A program made the translations under genes and the position numbers. A DNA stretch of 64,000 nt from Pseudomonadota bacterium (GTDB taxonomy: Bacteria; Pseudomonadota; Gammaproteobacteria; Burkholderiales; Rhodocyclaceae). The stretch lies in assembly GCA_018241725.1 (NCBI GenBank), contig JAFEDI010000082.1, forward strand, positions 1-64,000, written 5' to 3'. Of this stretch, positions 45,675 to 54,706 are shown piece by piece (the stretch's first letter is position 1; the number at the start of each line of letters is the position of its first letter). The notes beneath the pieces were generated by a model. It saw only the letters and a program-made list of their open reading frames with translations, made no database searches and had not been told where the DNA came from.

Positions 45675-47005
45675 CGCATCTGGAACAGCTCCTGGTGGAA
45701 ATCCGCATCGGCCAGCCCGTGGGCGACAAAGTCTTCCCGCAGGGCCTGCCCGAAAGCCGGCGGACCGCAGAACCAGATGCTCGCATCCGCCCATGCCGGC
45801 ACCGCCGCGCGGACGCGGTCGCCATCCAGCCGTCCGTCCCGCTTCCCCACCAGCAGGTGCAGGCGCACCCCGGCCGCCGCCGCGTCGGCCACCAACTTGT
45901 CGATAGCGGCCTGCTCGAAGTCCGCCGTCGGATGGAACAGGTCGATGCTTTGCGTGCCCGCGGTGCGAGCGAGCTGCTTCATCCGCGCGACGAAAGGCGT
46001 GATGCCGATGCCTGCCCCAACCCAGATCTGGCGGGACTTGCGGTCCTCGAAATCGAAACAACCGTAGGGGCCTTCGACACGCACCGGCATGCCCACGCGC
46101 AAGCTGTCGCGCAGACGGCCGGTATGGTCGCCGAGGGCCTTGGTGATGAAGACGATGCGGCGCTCGGCGGCATCCCACGCCGACGCGATGGTGTAGGGAT
46201 GCGCGCCTTCCTTCGGGTTGGAGGTCACGAAGGCGAACTGCCCCGCCGTGTGCCCGGACCACCCCGCATCGAGTTCGATGGCCGTCTCCAGCACGCGCAG
46301 TTCCGGATAATAGGTCAGCGCCCCGATGCGCCCGCCGACCCGCCGCCGGGCGCCGATCCGCCCCGTCAGGGACAGCAGCGCGGCCGTCACTCCGGCGAGA
46401 ATCAAGACCGCCATCACCCAGCCCAGCGGCTGCGCCCAGTAGGCGAACTTCATCAGCACCAGGGAGTGATAGGCGAGCACCAGAAACAACGCCGCCAGCC
46501 ATTTGTGGGTTTTGGTGAACAGGTGATAGGGAAAGCGTTTGACGAGGGCCAGCGCGATCAGCACGACCGCCGCGTAGAAGGCCCATTCCCCGAGGGACTC
46601 CGCCGTGCCCCGCTGCGTGCGCAGCCAGCCTTCGAGCAGTCCCAGGCTCTCGCCGGACGGCGGTTTGCGCGGCGGCTTGACCAGCCAGCCCCAGCCGACC
46701 ATCCACTTGGTGCCCTTCGCCACCCACCAGTGCAGCACGCCGGCAACCAGCGCCGCGATACCCAGCCATTTGTGCAGCCGGTACATCTTGTCGAGCCCGT
46801 CCAGATGCGGCTCCAGCCACTTCGGCCGCACCGCCAGCAACATGCCGACGCTCATCGCCCCGATGGCGATCACACCGCTGAACTGGACAAAGACCGTCCG
46901 GAAGGAAAAATAGGTAAAGGGCTCCGGCACCAGCGTGTCGGCCAGCAGCCACAGCCCGGCGAGCGCCAGCAAGGACGCCCCCAAGACGAGTTTGATGCGT
47001 TTCAT
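45671..47005 (-). CDS. Ferric-reductase-like transmembrane flavoprotein
   Basis: 444 residues. Six N-terminal helices with paired histidines (LDKMYRLHKWLGIAALVAGVLHWW and LFTKTHKWLAALFLVLAYHSLVLM) for two b-type haems, then FAD binding (HPYTIASAW) and NAD(P) binding (IWVGAGIGITPFV, ending IWFCGPPAFGQAL). It resembles FRD-like oxidoreductases of the NOX/FRE superfamily. Electrons from NAD(P)H would pass across the inner membrane. Last gene of a run with the ABC exporter, 58 bases behind the CrtC-like gene. Confidence 0.8.
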   Translation of the reverse strand: MKRIKLVLGASLLALAGLWLLADTLVPEPFTYFSFRTVFVQFSGVIAIGAMSVGMLLAVRPKWLEPHLDGLDKMYRLHKWLGIAALVAGVLHWWVAKGTKWMVGWGWLVKPPRKPPSGESLGLLEGWLRTQRGTAESLGEWAFYAAVVLIALALVKRFPYHLFTKTHKWLAALFLVLAYHSLVLMKFAYWAQPLGWVMAVLILAGVTAALLSLTGRIGARRRVGGRIGALTYYPELRVLETAIELDAGWSGHTAGQFAFVTSNPKEGAHPYTIASAWDAAERRIVFITKALGDHTGRLRDSLRVGMPVRVEGPYGCFDFEDRKSRQIWVGAGIGITPFVARMKQLARTAGTQSIDLFHPTADFEQAAIDKLVADAAAAGVRLHLLVGKRDGRLDGDRVRAAVPAWADASIWFCGPPAFGQALREDFVAHGLADADFHQELFQMR

Positions 47006-47063
47006 GATCGATCTCGAAACATGGCGCGGCATGCCCACGCCGACTTCATGGCGGCACTACGGA

Positions 47064-48137
47064 TCAACCGACGCGGATGCGCTCACCGTAGCCGGTCATC
47101 TCCAGGTAACCGCGGCCCACTTCCCGTCCGCCTTCGATGACCCGCACCGCCCCCTCCCAGTACATTGAACCGGTGGAGCGACGGCTGTCCAGCTCCTGGT
47201 CGTCGAGCAGCGGGCGCAACCCGAATTCCCGCTCGCCGACGCGCAGCCGCCATTCCACCGGATAGCGGATGCCCGTGCGCGGCGAACGCCATTCCCGACC
47301 GGGCGTGAAGACGACCTCCGCCGGACGCATGACCCGCGCGCCACCGCCAGCCAGTTGCCAAGTCGCCGCCGCCCACAACGCCCGCCCCTGCCCGTCGCGC
47401 AGGCGGAAGGCCATCAGCGCGCTGCCGTCATCCAGGTTGAGGCCAACCCAGTCCCAGCCCTTGGCGCCGTCCGGCAGCAGCTCGCTGGACCATTCGTGGT
47501 CCAGCCAGGCTCGGCCGCGCACGGGCAGTTGCTTCCCGTCGAGGGTCACGCTGCCGCTCACCGCCAGCTGCGGGCGGCTGTAGTAGTAGCTGGCGTGGCG
47601 CGGATCGGCGGCCTTGGCGCTGAAGCCGCCCTGGCCGTTGAGCAGCGGTGGCCCCGCCGGTCGCAGCTCCAGCGAGTAGGCGAAATCCTCGGCATGCACT
47701 TCGGCGCGGTAACGCTCGCCATCCAGTGCGAAACGCCAGTCGCCGACCCATACGCCGGTGCGCCCCAACTCGAAGCCAGCCCGCCCGAAACCAACCCGCG
47801 CGGAGCGCTCCCCGTGGCGCAGGCGCTCCAGGCGCGGATCGGCGATTGCTGCGTGGGCCAGGATCAACTGGCGCGGCGAAAAGGCGCTCGGGCTGTCCTC
47901 CCCCACGCCGGTCCGGACACGGAAGAAGGTCGTCTGGAAGCCCAGCGGACTGCCGTCCGGCAGGTTCAGCCAGCCGGTGGCATACCACCACTCGGTACGG
48001 AAATCCGGGTGGGCGCCATGGTCGGCCGGAAAGACCAGCCGCCGGCCCGGCAGCACCGGCGCAAAATCCACCGCCGCCGTGGCGGAACGCCCGGCCGCCC
48101 CGAGGGCCAGCGCCAGCAGGAAACGACGCCGCTCCAT
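47064..48137 (-). CDS. CrtC/AttH-like lipocalin-fold protein
   Basis: 357 residues. A signal-like N-terminus (MERRRFLLALALGAAGRSAT, twin arginine), then FRTEWWYATGWLNL, FQTTFFRVR and WLDHEWSSELLPDGAKGWDW, matching the carotenoid 1,2-hydratase/AttH family. The DHEWSS block is its most conserved part. In AttEFGH-type operons the protein is the secreted partner of an FtsX-type exporter. Overlaps the FtsX stop by one base. Hydratase activity is not implied. Confidence 0.8.
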   Translation of the reverse strand: MERRRFLLALALGAAGRSATAAVDFAPVLPGRRLVFPADHGAHPDFRTEWWYATGWLNLPDGSPLGFQTTFFRVRTGVGEDSPSAFSPRQLILAHAAIADPRLERLRHGERSARVGFGRAGFELGRTGVWVGDWRFALDGERYRAEVHAEDFAYSLELRPAGPPLLNGQGGFSAKAADPRHASYYYSRPQLAVSGSVTLDGKQLPVRGRAWLDHEWSSELLPDGAKGWDWVGLNLDDGSALMAFRLRDGQGRALWAAATWQLAGGGARVMRPAEVVFTPGREWRSPRTGIRYPVEWRLRVGEREFGLRPLLDDQELDSRRSTGSMYWEGAVRVIEGGREVGRGYLEMTGYGERIRVG

Positions 48138-50647
48138 CACCAGTCCTCCCGCACCGCCAGCACCGCGTCCCGGCGCATCGCCTGGCGCCCGGCAAGCACT
48201 GCGGCGAGCGCCGCCAGCGCCACCAGGCCAAGGCCGAAAATCAGCAGCGACAGCCACGGCACATGCAAATCCATGCTCCAGTGGAAGCTCTGCCGATTGA
48301 CCACCTCGATCAACACAAGCCCGATCGCCCCACCCGCCAGCAGACCTGCCAACACTCCGACGCCGGCGGCCAGCGCGCCCTCCTGGGCCAGCATCCAGCC
48401 AATCTGGCGGCGCGTCAGCCCCAGGTGACGCAGCATCCCGAACTCCTTGCGGCGGGCCGCAGCCAACGCCGCGAAGCTGGCCGCCACGCCGGCCAGGCCG
48501 ATAGCCACCGCCACCGCTTCGAGCAGGTAGGTCACCGCGAAAGTACGGTCGAAGATGCGCAGCGTGATCGCCCGGATCTCCCCGGGGAAAGTCACTTCCA
48601 GCACGCCGGGGCCGGCCAGCGCGCTCAGCGCATTGGCCGTGCGCAGCGCGTCCGCGCCGGGCGCGAGGTGGATCGCCGCGTCGTTGGCAAGGCGGTCGCC
48701 CGTCAGGCGGCGGTAGGCGTCCAGGTCGATCATGACCGCGCCGGTCTGGCGCGCATAGTCCCGCCACACGCCGGCCACCGTCAGGCGCACCGGCTTGCCG
48801 GCCAGTGGCAGCTCGACCTGCTGGCCGGGCCGCCAGCCGTACAAGTCCTGCATGGCCTCGGAGATCCATACCTCCGGCCCGTCCACGGCAACCGGCTGGC
48901 CGACCAACGGCAGGCCGCCGCCGGCAGCCGACACCGGCCGCGCCAGCAGGGCCACCGGTGCGTGCCCGGCGGCCAGGCGCAGCCCGTCGTGGCGGGTAAA
49001 GGCAACGGACCCGACACCTGCAGTCGCAACGATGCGCGCCTGCAGTGCTTCGTCCAGGTAGCCGCCGGACTGGGCACGGCCGGCGCGCAGGTAGAGGTCG
49101 GCCGGCAGCAGCTGGGTCAGCCACTGGTCCACCGAATCCCGGAAGGACGCCACCATGATCGCCATCGCCGCCGCCAGCGCGACACTGGTCAGCACGCCAG
49201 CGGCCGCCACTACCGCGTGACCGGGTGCCGCGGCGAGCCGGGCCACCGCCAGCCGTGCGGCCACCGGTCCACCGCCCGGCAGCAGGCGGGCCAGCAACGC
49301 GGCGATGGACGGCAACAACAGCACCGCCCCAGCCAGTATGCAGGCCACCGCCAAGTAGCCGCCGAGGGGCAGCCCATCCAGCGGCGGAATCGCGCAGGCC
49401 GCCAGGCTGCCAGCCAACAAAGCCAGGCCGAACAACGGATGGCCGCGCCCGCCGTGCAGCGCAGCCTCGTCACCCGCCTTCAGGGCTTGAGCCGGCGCCA
49501 CCGTGGCGGCTTCCTTGGCTGGCAGCCACGCACCGGCCACACCAGCCACAACACCGAGCAGCGTATAGACAGCACTGGCCAGCGGCTGGAACTGCAGGCG
49601 CGGCGCCAGGCCGGCGAAGTAGCCGGCCCCCAGGTCGCCGCCGAGCAGAGCAAGCGCCCCCCAGGCGAGCCCATGGCCGGTCACCACGCCGAGCACGCCG
49701 CCAAAGAGGCCGACCGCCGCCCCCTCGCAGACGAGCCAGCCGAACAAGGCGTTCTGCGACAGGCCGATGGCGCGCAGGAACGCGAACTCGCTACGCCGGC
49801 GCACCACCGACAAGGCCTGCGCCGAAAAGACCAGGAAGCCGCCAGTGAGCAGCGCGATCGCCGCCAGCAAAGTCAGGTTCACCCGGTAGGCCCGCGACAG
49901 GTTGGCCGCCTGGTCCGCCTCGGCGGCCGGCGTCTCCACCAGCACACCGTCCGGTAATTCGGCCTGCAGGCTGCGCCGGGCGGTTTCCGCATCGACGCCG
50001 CCCTTCAGGCGCAGATCGATGCGGGTCAGGTGGCCGAGCTTGCCGAACAGGGTCTGTACGGCGGCGATGTCCATCACGCCAAGGCAGCGTCCGTCGCCCA
50101 TCGCCGGCAGATCGCCGGCCACTTTCAGCGCGACCTCCGCGCTGCCGGCCTGCACGCGCAGCAAGCCGCCCGCTTTCACGCCAAGCGCGTCGACCGCCGC
50201 GTGGGACAGGAAAACCCCGTCGCCGGCGAAGATTGCGTAGCGGTCGCCGCCGTCAGCGCGGGGCAGCAGCTGCGGCGTAACCCGCGCCAGCACGAAGGCA
50301 TCGACGCCCAGCACCTGCAGGGACTCGTCGTGCCCCACCAGCCGCACCTCGACCTCTAGCACTGGACTGGCCTCGGCTACGTCCGGATGGGCCGCCAGCC
50401 GCGCGTAGAGCTGTTCGTCGAAGCCACCGCGCGGCCCGACCACCTGCAGGTCCGCAGCCCCCGCCATGTTGCGCAGGCCCCGGTCGAACTCCGACAACGC
50501 CGCCTCATGCACAGCCTGCACGGCCATGCCCAGCGCCACGCCGAGCACGATGGCGACCAACGAGAACAGCGTCGTCAGCCGCCGCCGGGCCAGGGAGCCG
50601 AGGAATACCGGCGCCAGGCACCTCCACCCCATCACCTGTCCGTTCAC
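48137..50647 (-). CDS. ABC exporter permease, FtsX family (double)
   Basis: 836 residues with two FtsX-type halves: about ten membrane helices in all, with large periplasmic loops after the first helix and after the middle helices. Ends with ALAAVLAGRQAMRRDAVLAVRED. Works with the LolD-like ATPase at 50644. GTG 50647 overlaps the ATPase stop; an ATG 15 bases in is the alternative. Similar permeases (AttFG, YbbP) handle lipids, peptides or secreted proteins. Confidence 0.85.
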   Translation of the reverse strand: MNGQVMGWRCLAPVFLGSLARRRLTTLFSLVAIVLGVALGMAVQAVHEAALSEFDRGLRNMAGAADLQVVGPRGGFDEQLYARLAAHPDVAEASPVLEVEVRLVGHDESLQVLGVDAFVLARVTPQLLPRADGGDRYAIFAGDGVFLSHAAVDALGVKAGGLLRVQAGSAEVALKVAGDLPAMGDGRCLGVMDIAAVQTLFGKLGHLTRIDLRLKGGVDAETARRSLQAELPDGVLVETPAAEADQAANLSRAYRVNLTLLAAIALLTGGFLVFSAQALSVVRRRSEFAFLRAIGLSQNALFGWLVCEGAAVGLFGGVLGVVTGHGLAWGALALLGGDLGAGYFAGLAPRLQFQPLASAVYTLLGVVAGVAGAWLPAKEAATVAPAQALKAGDEAALHGGRGHPLFGLALLAGSLAACAIPPLDGLPLGGYLAVACILAGAVLLLPSIAALLARLLPGGGPVAARLAVARLAAAPGHAVVAAAGVLTSVALAAAMAIMVASFRDSVDQWLTQLLPADLYLRAGRAQSGGYLDEALQARIVATAGVGSVAFTRHDGLRLAAGHAPVALLARPVSAAGGGLPLVGQPVAVDGPEVWISEAMQDLYGWRPGQQVELPLAGKPVRLTVAGVWRDYARQTGAVMIDLDAYRRLTGDRLANDAAIHLAPGADALRTANALSALAGPGVLEVTFPGEIRAITLRIFDRTFAVTYLLEAVAVAIGLAGVAASFAALAAARRKEFGMLRHLGLTRRQIGWMLAQEGALAAGVGVLAGLLAGGAIGLVLIEVVNRQSFHWSMDLHVPWLSLLIFGLGLVALAALAAVLAGRQAMRRDAVLAVREDW

Positions 50648-51297
50648 CCGCGCAAGCCTTCCGCCGTTAGATGCAGAATCCGGTCGGCGGTCGCCGCTGC
50701 CTCCAGGGAATGGGTGACCAGGATGCCGATCGTCCCGGCGGTGCGAATGCGTTCGGCCAGCAGGGCCAGCACCCGCGCCGCATTGGCCGGGTCCAGGTTG
50801 CCAGTCGGCTCGTCGGCGAGCACCAGGCGCGGAACATGAACCAGCGCCCGGGCGATGGCGACCCGCTGCATCTCGCCACCCGACAGCTCCCGCGGCCAGC
50901 TACCAGCCCGCGCGCCCAGTCCCACCGCGTCGAGCAGCTGGCGGGCCGGGCCGTCGGCGGCCTCCTGCTCGACGCCCTGCAGCCACAAGGGCAGCGCCAC
51001 GTTCTGAACCACGTCGAGGTGCGGCAGAATATGGAAGGCCTGGAACACGAAGCCCAGCTTGTCACGACGCAGACGGGTCAGCGCATCCTCATCGTGCTGC
51101 GCATAGTCCTCGCCGTCGAGACGCAAGCGGCCACTGTCGGGCCGGTCCAGTCCGGCGATGAGGTTCAGCAGCGTAGACTTGCCGACCCCCGACTCGCCGA
51201 CGATGGCCACATACTCGCCAGGAGCAAGGCGCAGGGAAATGTTCTGCAGCACGGTCCGGCCATTGAAGCTGCGGGACAGGTTTTCGATTTCGAGCAT
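50644..51297 (-). CDS. ABC exporter ATPase, LolD family
   Basis: 217 residues. Walker A GESGVGKST, Q loop FVFQAFHILPHL, signature LSGGEMQRVAIARAL, Walker B LVLADEPTGNLD, H switch LVTHS. Drives the downstream FtsX-type permease, with which it overlaps by four bases. First gene of a four-gene set. Confidence 0.92.
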   Translation of the reverse strand: MLEIENLSRSFNGRTVLQNISLRLAPGEYVAIVGESGVGKSTLLNLIAGLDRPDSGRLRLDGEDYAQHDEDALTRLRRDKLGFVFQAFHILPHLDVVQNVALPLWLQGVEQEAADGPARQLLDAVGLGARAGSWPRELSGGEMQRVAIARALVHVPRLVLADEPTGNLDPANAARVLALLAERIRTAGTIGILVTHSLEAAATADRILHLTAEGLRG

Positions 51298-51521
51298 GGA
51301 CTGGGACGAAGCGGAACAGCTGAACGAAATTAGGGATAGGAATCAGCAGCTGAGTTTGCCACGGCAGGGATTGGTTCCCATCCGGGCCATGGAAGCACAT
51401 TCGCGCCCCGACGGACACCGCCTGGACGTATCTGCGCGCAAATTTGCCTCCATAGTGACCTACGCCGCGGAAATTCCCCGCCGCGGCAGCACTGCCACCG
51501 CCTGTGGCCGGGCGCCGCGGG

Positions 51522-51527
51522 TATACT
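51522..51527 (+). promoter_or_regulatory. -10 box close to hpnC start
   Basis: TATACT lies ten bases before the hpnC ATG, so transcription would start only a few bases ahead of it. No ribosome site is seen in between. This suggests a leaderless or very short-leader message. The rest of the 240-base gap before hpnC shows nothing else. Confidence 0.35.
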
Positions 51528-51537
51528 CCGCGCGCCG

Positions 51538-52359
51538 ATGCCCGTCGAACACTACGAGAACTTTCCCGTCGCCTCTTTCCTGCTGCCGGCGCACCTGCGC
51601 GAGCCGGTAGAGGCCATCTACGCCTTTGCCCGCAGCGCCGACGACATCGCCGACGAGGGCGATGCGACACCAATCATGCGTCTGGCGCGCCTCAACGACT
51701 ACAAGCGGGCGCTGCTGGCCATCGAGCAGTACCGCCCCTTCGACGATCCGACGCTGGAGCCGATCTTCAAACGCCTCGGCCGCAACATCCGCGACTTCGG
51801 GCTGCCGATGCAGCTCTTCCGCGACCTGCTGGACGCCTTCAGCCAGGACGTGGGCAAAACCCGCTACGCGGACTTCGACGAACTCGGCGATTACTGCCGC
51901 CGCTCGGCCAACCCGGTCGGGCGCCTGCTGCTGCACCTCTACGACGAGGCCACGCCGGACAATCTGATCCTGTCGGACCTGATCTGCACCAGCCTGCAGC
52001 TGATCAACTTCTGGCAGGACGTCGCGGTGGACTGGCAGAAGCAGCGCATCTACCTGCCACAGGCCGAACTCGAACGCTTCGGCGTCAGCGAGGCCTGCAT
52101 CGCCGACGGCCGCGTGACGCCGCATTTCACCGCGCTGATGGATTTCCAGATCCAGCGCACCCGCTGCATGATGCTGCGCGGCGCCCCCCTCGCCCACCGC
52201 CTGCCCGGCCGCATCGGCTGGGAGCTGCGCCTCGTGGTACAGGGCGGACTCGCGATACTCGACAAGATCGAGGCGAACGGCTACGACGTGTTCCGCCGCC
52301 GTCCGACCCTCGGCAAGACAGACTGGCCGCGCCTCGCCTGGCGCGCCCTCACCCGGTAG
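51538..52359 (+). CDS. hpnC: Squalene synthase HpnC (hydroxysqualene synthase)
   Basis: 273 residues, all-helical trans-isoprenyl diphosphate synthase fold. Aspartate motifs DDIADEGD (about 35) and NFWQDVAVDWQKQRIYLP (second). Converts presqualene diphosphate to hydroxysqualene in the HpnCDE route. Start HYENFPVASFLLP is typical. First of three genes; six bases before hpnD. Confidence 0.93.
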   Translation: MPVEHYENFPVASFLLPAHLREPVEAIYAFARSADDIADEGDATPIMRLARLNDYKRALLAIEQYRPFDDPTLEPIFKRLGRNIRDFGLPMQLFRDLLDAFSQDVGKTRYADFDELGDYCRRSANPVGRLLLHLYDEATPDNLILSDLICTSLQLINFWQDVAVDWQKQRIYLPQAELERFGVSEACIADGRVTPHFTALMDFQIQRTRCMMLRGAPLAHRLPGRIGWELRLVVQGGLAILDKIEANGYDVFRRRPTLGKTDWPRLAWRALTR

Positions 52360-52365
52360 CGCCCC

Positions 52366-53202
52366 ATGACCGATCCCCACGCCTATTGCCAGGAGAAGGC
52401 CGCCAGCAGCGGCTCCAGCTTCTACTACAGCTTCATGTTCCTGCCCCCCGAGCGGCGTCAGGCGATCACCGCCTTGTACGCTTTCTGCCGGGAGGTGGAC
52501 GACGTGGTGGACGAATGCCACGACATGCAGATCGCCCAGACCAAGCTCGACTGGTGGCGCATGCAGGTGGCCCAGGTCTATGACGGCGCGCCGGAGCACC
52601 CGGTTGGCCAGGCCCTCCAGCAGATCAACAAGCAGTTCCCGTTGCCCCGCGAACAGCTGCTCGAAATCATCGACGGCATGCAGATGGACCTGCAGCAGAC
52701 CCGCTACCTGGACTGGAAGGCGCTGCAACTGTACTGCTACCGTGTGGCCAGCGTGGTCGGCCTGCTGTCCGCCGAGATCTTCGGCTACAGCAACCGCCAG
52801 ACCCTGAAATACGCCCACGACCTGGGCATGGCCTTTCAGCTCACCAACATCATCCGCGACGTGGGCGAGGACGCCCGCCGCGGCCGCATCTACCTGCCTA
52901 TCGACGAGTTGCAGCGCTTCAACGTGCCAGCCCGGCAGATCCTCGACGGCCAGCATTCGGACAACTTCCGCGAGCTGATGACCTTCCAGACCCAGCGCGC
53001 GCGCCAGTTCTACGACCAGGCCTTTGCCCTGCTACCGGACGAGGACCGCAAGACCCAGCGCCCCGGCCTGGTGATGGCGGCGATCTACCGCACGCTGCTC
53101 GATGAGATCGAGGCCGACGGCTTCCAGGTGCTCGACCGCCGCACCTCCCTGACGCCACTGCGCAAGATCTGGATCGCCGGGCGTACCTGGCTGCGCGGCT
53201 GA
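52366..53202 (+). CDS. hpnD: Presqualene diphosphate synthase HpnD
   Basis: 278 residues. Aspartate-rich motifs DDVVDECHD and IIRDVGEDARRGRIYLP bind Mg-diphosphate. Joins two farnesyl diphosphates. The TGATG at 53200 couples it to hpnE. Confidence 0.95.
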   Translation: MTDPHAYCQEKAASSGSSFYYSFMFLPPERRQAITALYAFCREVDDVVDECHDMQIAQTKLDWWRMQVAQVYDGAPEHPVGQALQQINKQFPLPREQLLEIIDGMQMDLQQTRYLDWKALQLYCYRVASVVGLLSAEIFGYSNRQTLKYAHDLGMAFQLTNIIRDVGEDARRGRIYLPIDELQRFNVPARQILDGQHSDNFRELMTFQTQRARQFYDQAFALLPDEDRKTQRPGLVMAAIYRTLLDEIEADGFQVLDRRTSLTPLRKIWIAGRTWLRG

Positions 53203-54521
53203 TGAATACCGGCCCCGACATCGCCGTCATCGGCGGCGGCTACGCCGGCTTCGCGGCTGCCGTCACGCTGGCCCGCGGCGGGGCCAAGGTCACGCTGTTC
53301 GAATCCTCCCGCGTACTCGGCGGGCGCGCCCGCGTGGTGGACAAGGACGGCTACCGGGTGGACAACGGCCAGCACATCCTGCTCGGCGCCTACACTGAGA
53401 CCCTGCGCCTGCTGCGCCTGGTCGGCGTCAAGCCGAGCGTGCTGGAAACGCGCAAGCTGGCGCTGGTCTATCCGGGCGAATGCGCGCTGCGCGCCGCCCC
53501 GCTGCCGGCGCCGCTGCACCTGGCCATCGGCCTCCTCGGCGCCAAGGGTCTGGACTGGCGCGACAAGCTGGCGATGGCGCGGCTGATGCGCAGCCTCAAG
53601 GCCCGCAAGTTCCGCGTCGAACCGGATCGGCCGGTCGCCGAGCTGCTCGCCGAAACCGCCCAGACCGAGAGACTGAGCCAGCTGATCTGGGAGCCCCTGT
53701 GCGTGGCGGCCCTCAACACACCGGTCTCCGACGCGTCGGCGCAGGTCTTCGCCAACGTGCTGCGCGACAGCCTGGCCGCCAGTGCTTCCGCATCGGACCT
53801 GCTGCTGCCACGGCTGGACCTGTCCGAGCTGTTCCCCGTGCCGGCATCCCGCTGGCTGGCCATGCGCGGCCACACGGTGCGCATCGCCGAGCCGATCAAG
53901 GCGATCGAGAGCATCGGCGGCGGCTACCGCCTCGACGGCGACCCATGGACCACGCTGTTCGAACATGTGGTGATCGCCACCGCGCCCTATCACGTCGCAC
54001 CGCTGGTGGAGACGCTGCCGGCGATGGCGCCGGTGGTGGCCGGCCTCGCCACACTGCGCCACGAGCCCATCGTCACCGCCTGGCTGGCCTTCGACGGGCC
54101 GCTGAACTTCCCGGAACCGATGATCGGCATCAGCGGCGGCTACGGCCAATGGGCCTTCGACCGCGCCGCGCTGGGCGGTGAGCAAGGCCTGGTCAGCGTG
54201 GTCATCAGCGCCCGTGGCGCCCATCAGGAAATCAGCAAGGAAGCGCTTGAGGTCGCGCTGCTGCAGGAGTTGCAGCATGTGCTCGGCCCACTGCCGGCGC
54301 TGGCCTGGTCGCAGATCATCACCGAGAAGCGCGCCACGTTCTCGTGCACGCCGGGCCTCGTCCGCCCTGGCGTCGCCACGCCGCAGCCCGGCCTGTGGCT
54401 GGCCGGCGACTACGTTGCGTCGGACTACCCGGCCACGATCGAGTCTGCCGTCCGCAGCGGTGTGCAGGCCGGCCGCAGCATCCTCAAACGCTGCGGGCTG
54501 AAGGAACAGATCCTGCCGTAA
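53202..54521 (+). CDS. hpnE: Hydroxysqualene dehydroxylase HpnE
   Basis: 439 residues, FAD amine-oxidase-like fold. Dinucleotide site IAVIGGGYAGFAAAVTLARGG with FESSRVLGGRAR; C-terminal FAD contact GLWLAGDYVASDYPATIESAVRSG. Reduces hydroxysqualene to squalene. It completes the three-step path; squalene-hopene cyclase is not within 10 kb on this side. Confidence 0.94.
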   Translation: MNTGPDIAVIGGGYAGFAAAVTLARGGAKVTLFESSRVLGGRARVVDKDGYRVDNGQHILLGAYTETLRLLRLVGVKPSVLETRKLALVYPGECALRAAPLPAPLHLAIGLLGAKGLDWRDKLAMARLMRSLKARKFRVEPDRPVAELLAETAQTERLSQLIWEPLCVAALNTPVSDASAQVFANVLRDSLAASASASDLLLPRLDLSELFPVPASRWLAMRGHTVRIAEPIKAIESIGGGYRLDGDPWTTLFEHVVIATAPYHVAPLVETLPAMAPVVAGLATLRHEPIVTAWLAFDGPLNFPEPMIGISGGYGQWAFDRAALGGEQGLVSVVISARGAHQEISKEALEVALLQELQHVLGPLPALAWSQIITEKRATFSCTPGLVRPGVATPQPGLWLAGDYVASDYPATIESAVRSGVQAGRSILKRCGLKEQILP

Positions 54522-54600
54522 GCCGACGCCCATCGGACAAGCCTGTGGGGTAAGCCCGGGGGAACGAAGCCGTTCGCTCTACGCGGCTTTCATCGCCTCC

Positions 54601-54628
54601 GTGAGCGAATGAATCCGCCCCCACAAGG
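54601..54628. repeat. REP-like palindrome, copy 6
   Basis: GTGAGCGAATGAATCCGCCCCCACAAGG, same core with two changes, in the gap between hpnE and the ABC gene. A degenerate inverted partner is visible at 54542-54584 (GTGGGG, then GGGGGAACGAAGCCGTTCGC). Confidence 0.55.
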
Positions 54629-54706
54629 CCAACCCTGCACAGCCAGCTAGGAGCAGCCCCCATAAGGCAGCCATTCCGGAAGATGGCCGCCACAGAAAAT
54701 CCGCTG

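Noticed and set aside
44273..47140. A 955-codon plus-strand frame and a 724-codon minus-strand frame at 44778-46952
   Set aside because: They cross the lysR and ferric-reductase-like genes out of frame and have no recognisable domain.
47064..48137. Reading the CrtC-like protein as a carotenoid enzyme together with hpnCDE
   Set aside because: It is coupled to the ABC exporter on the other strand and matches the AttH branch as well; no carotenoid genes are present.
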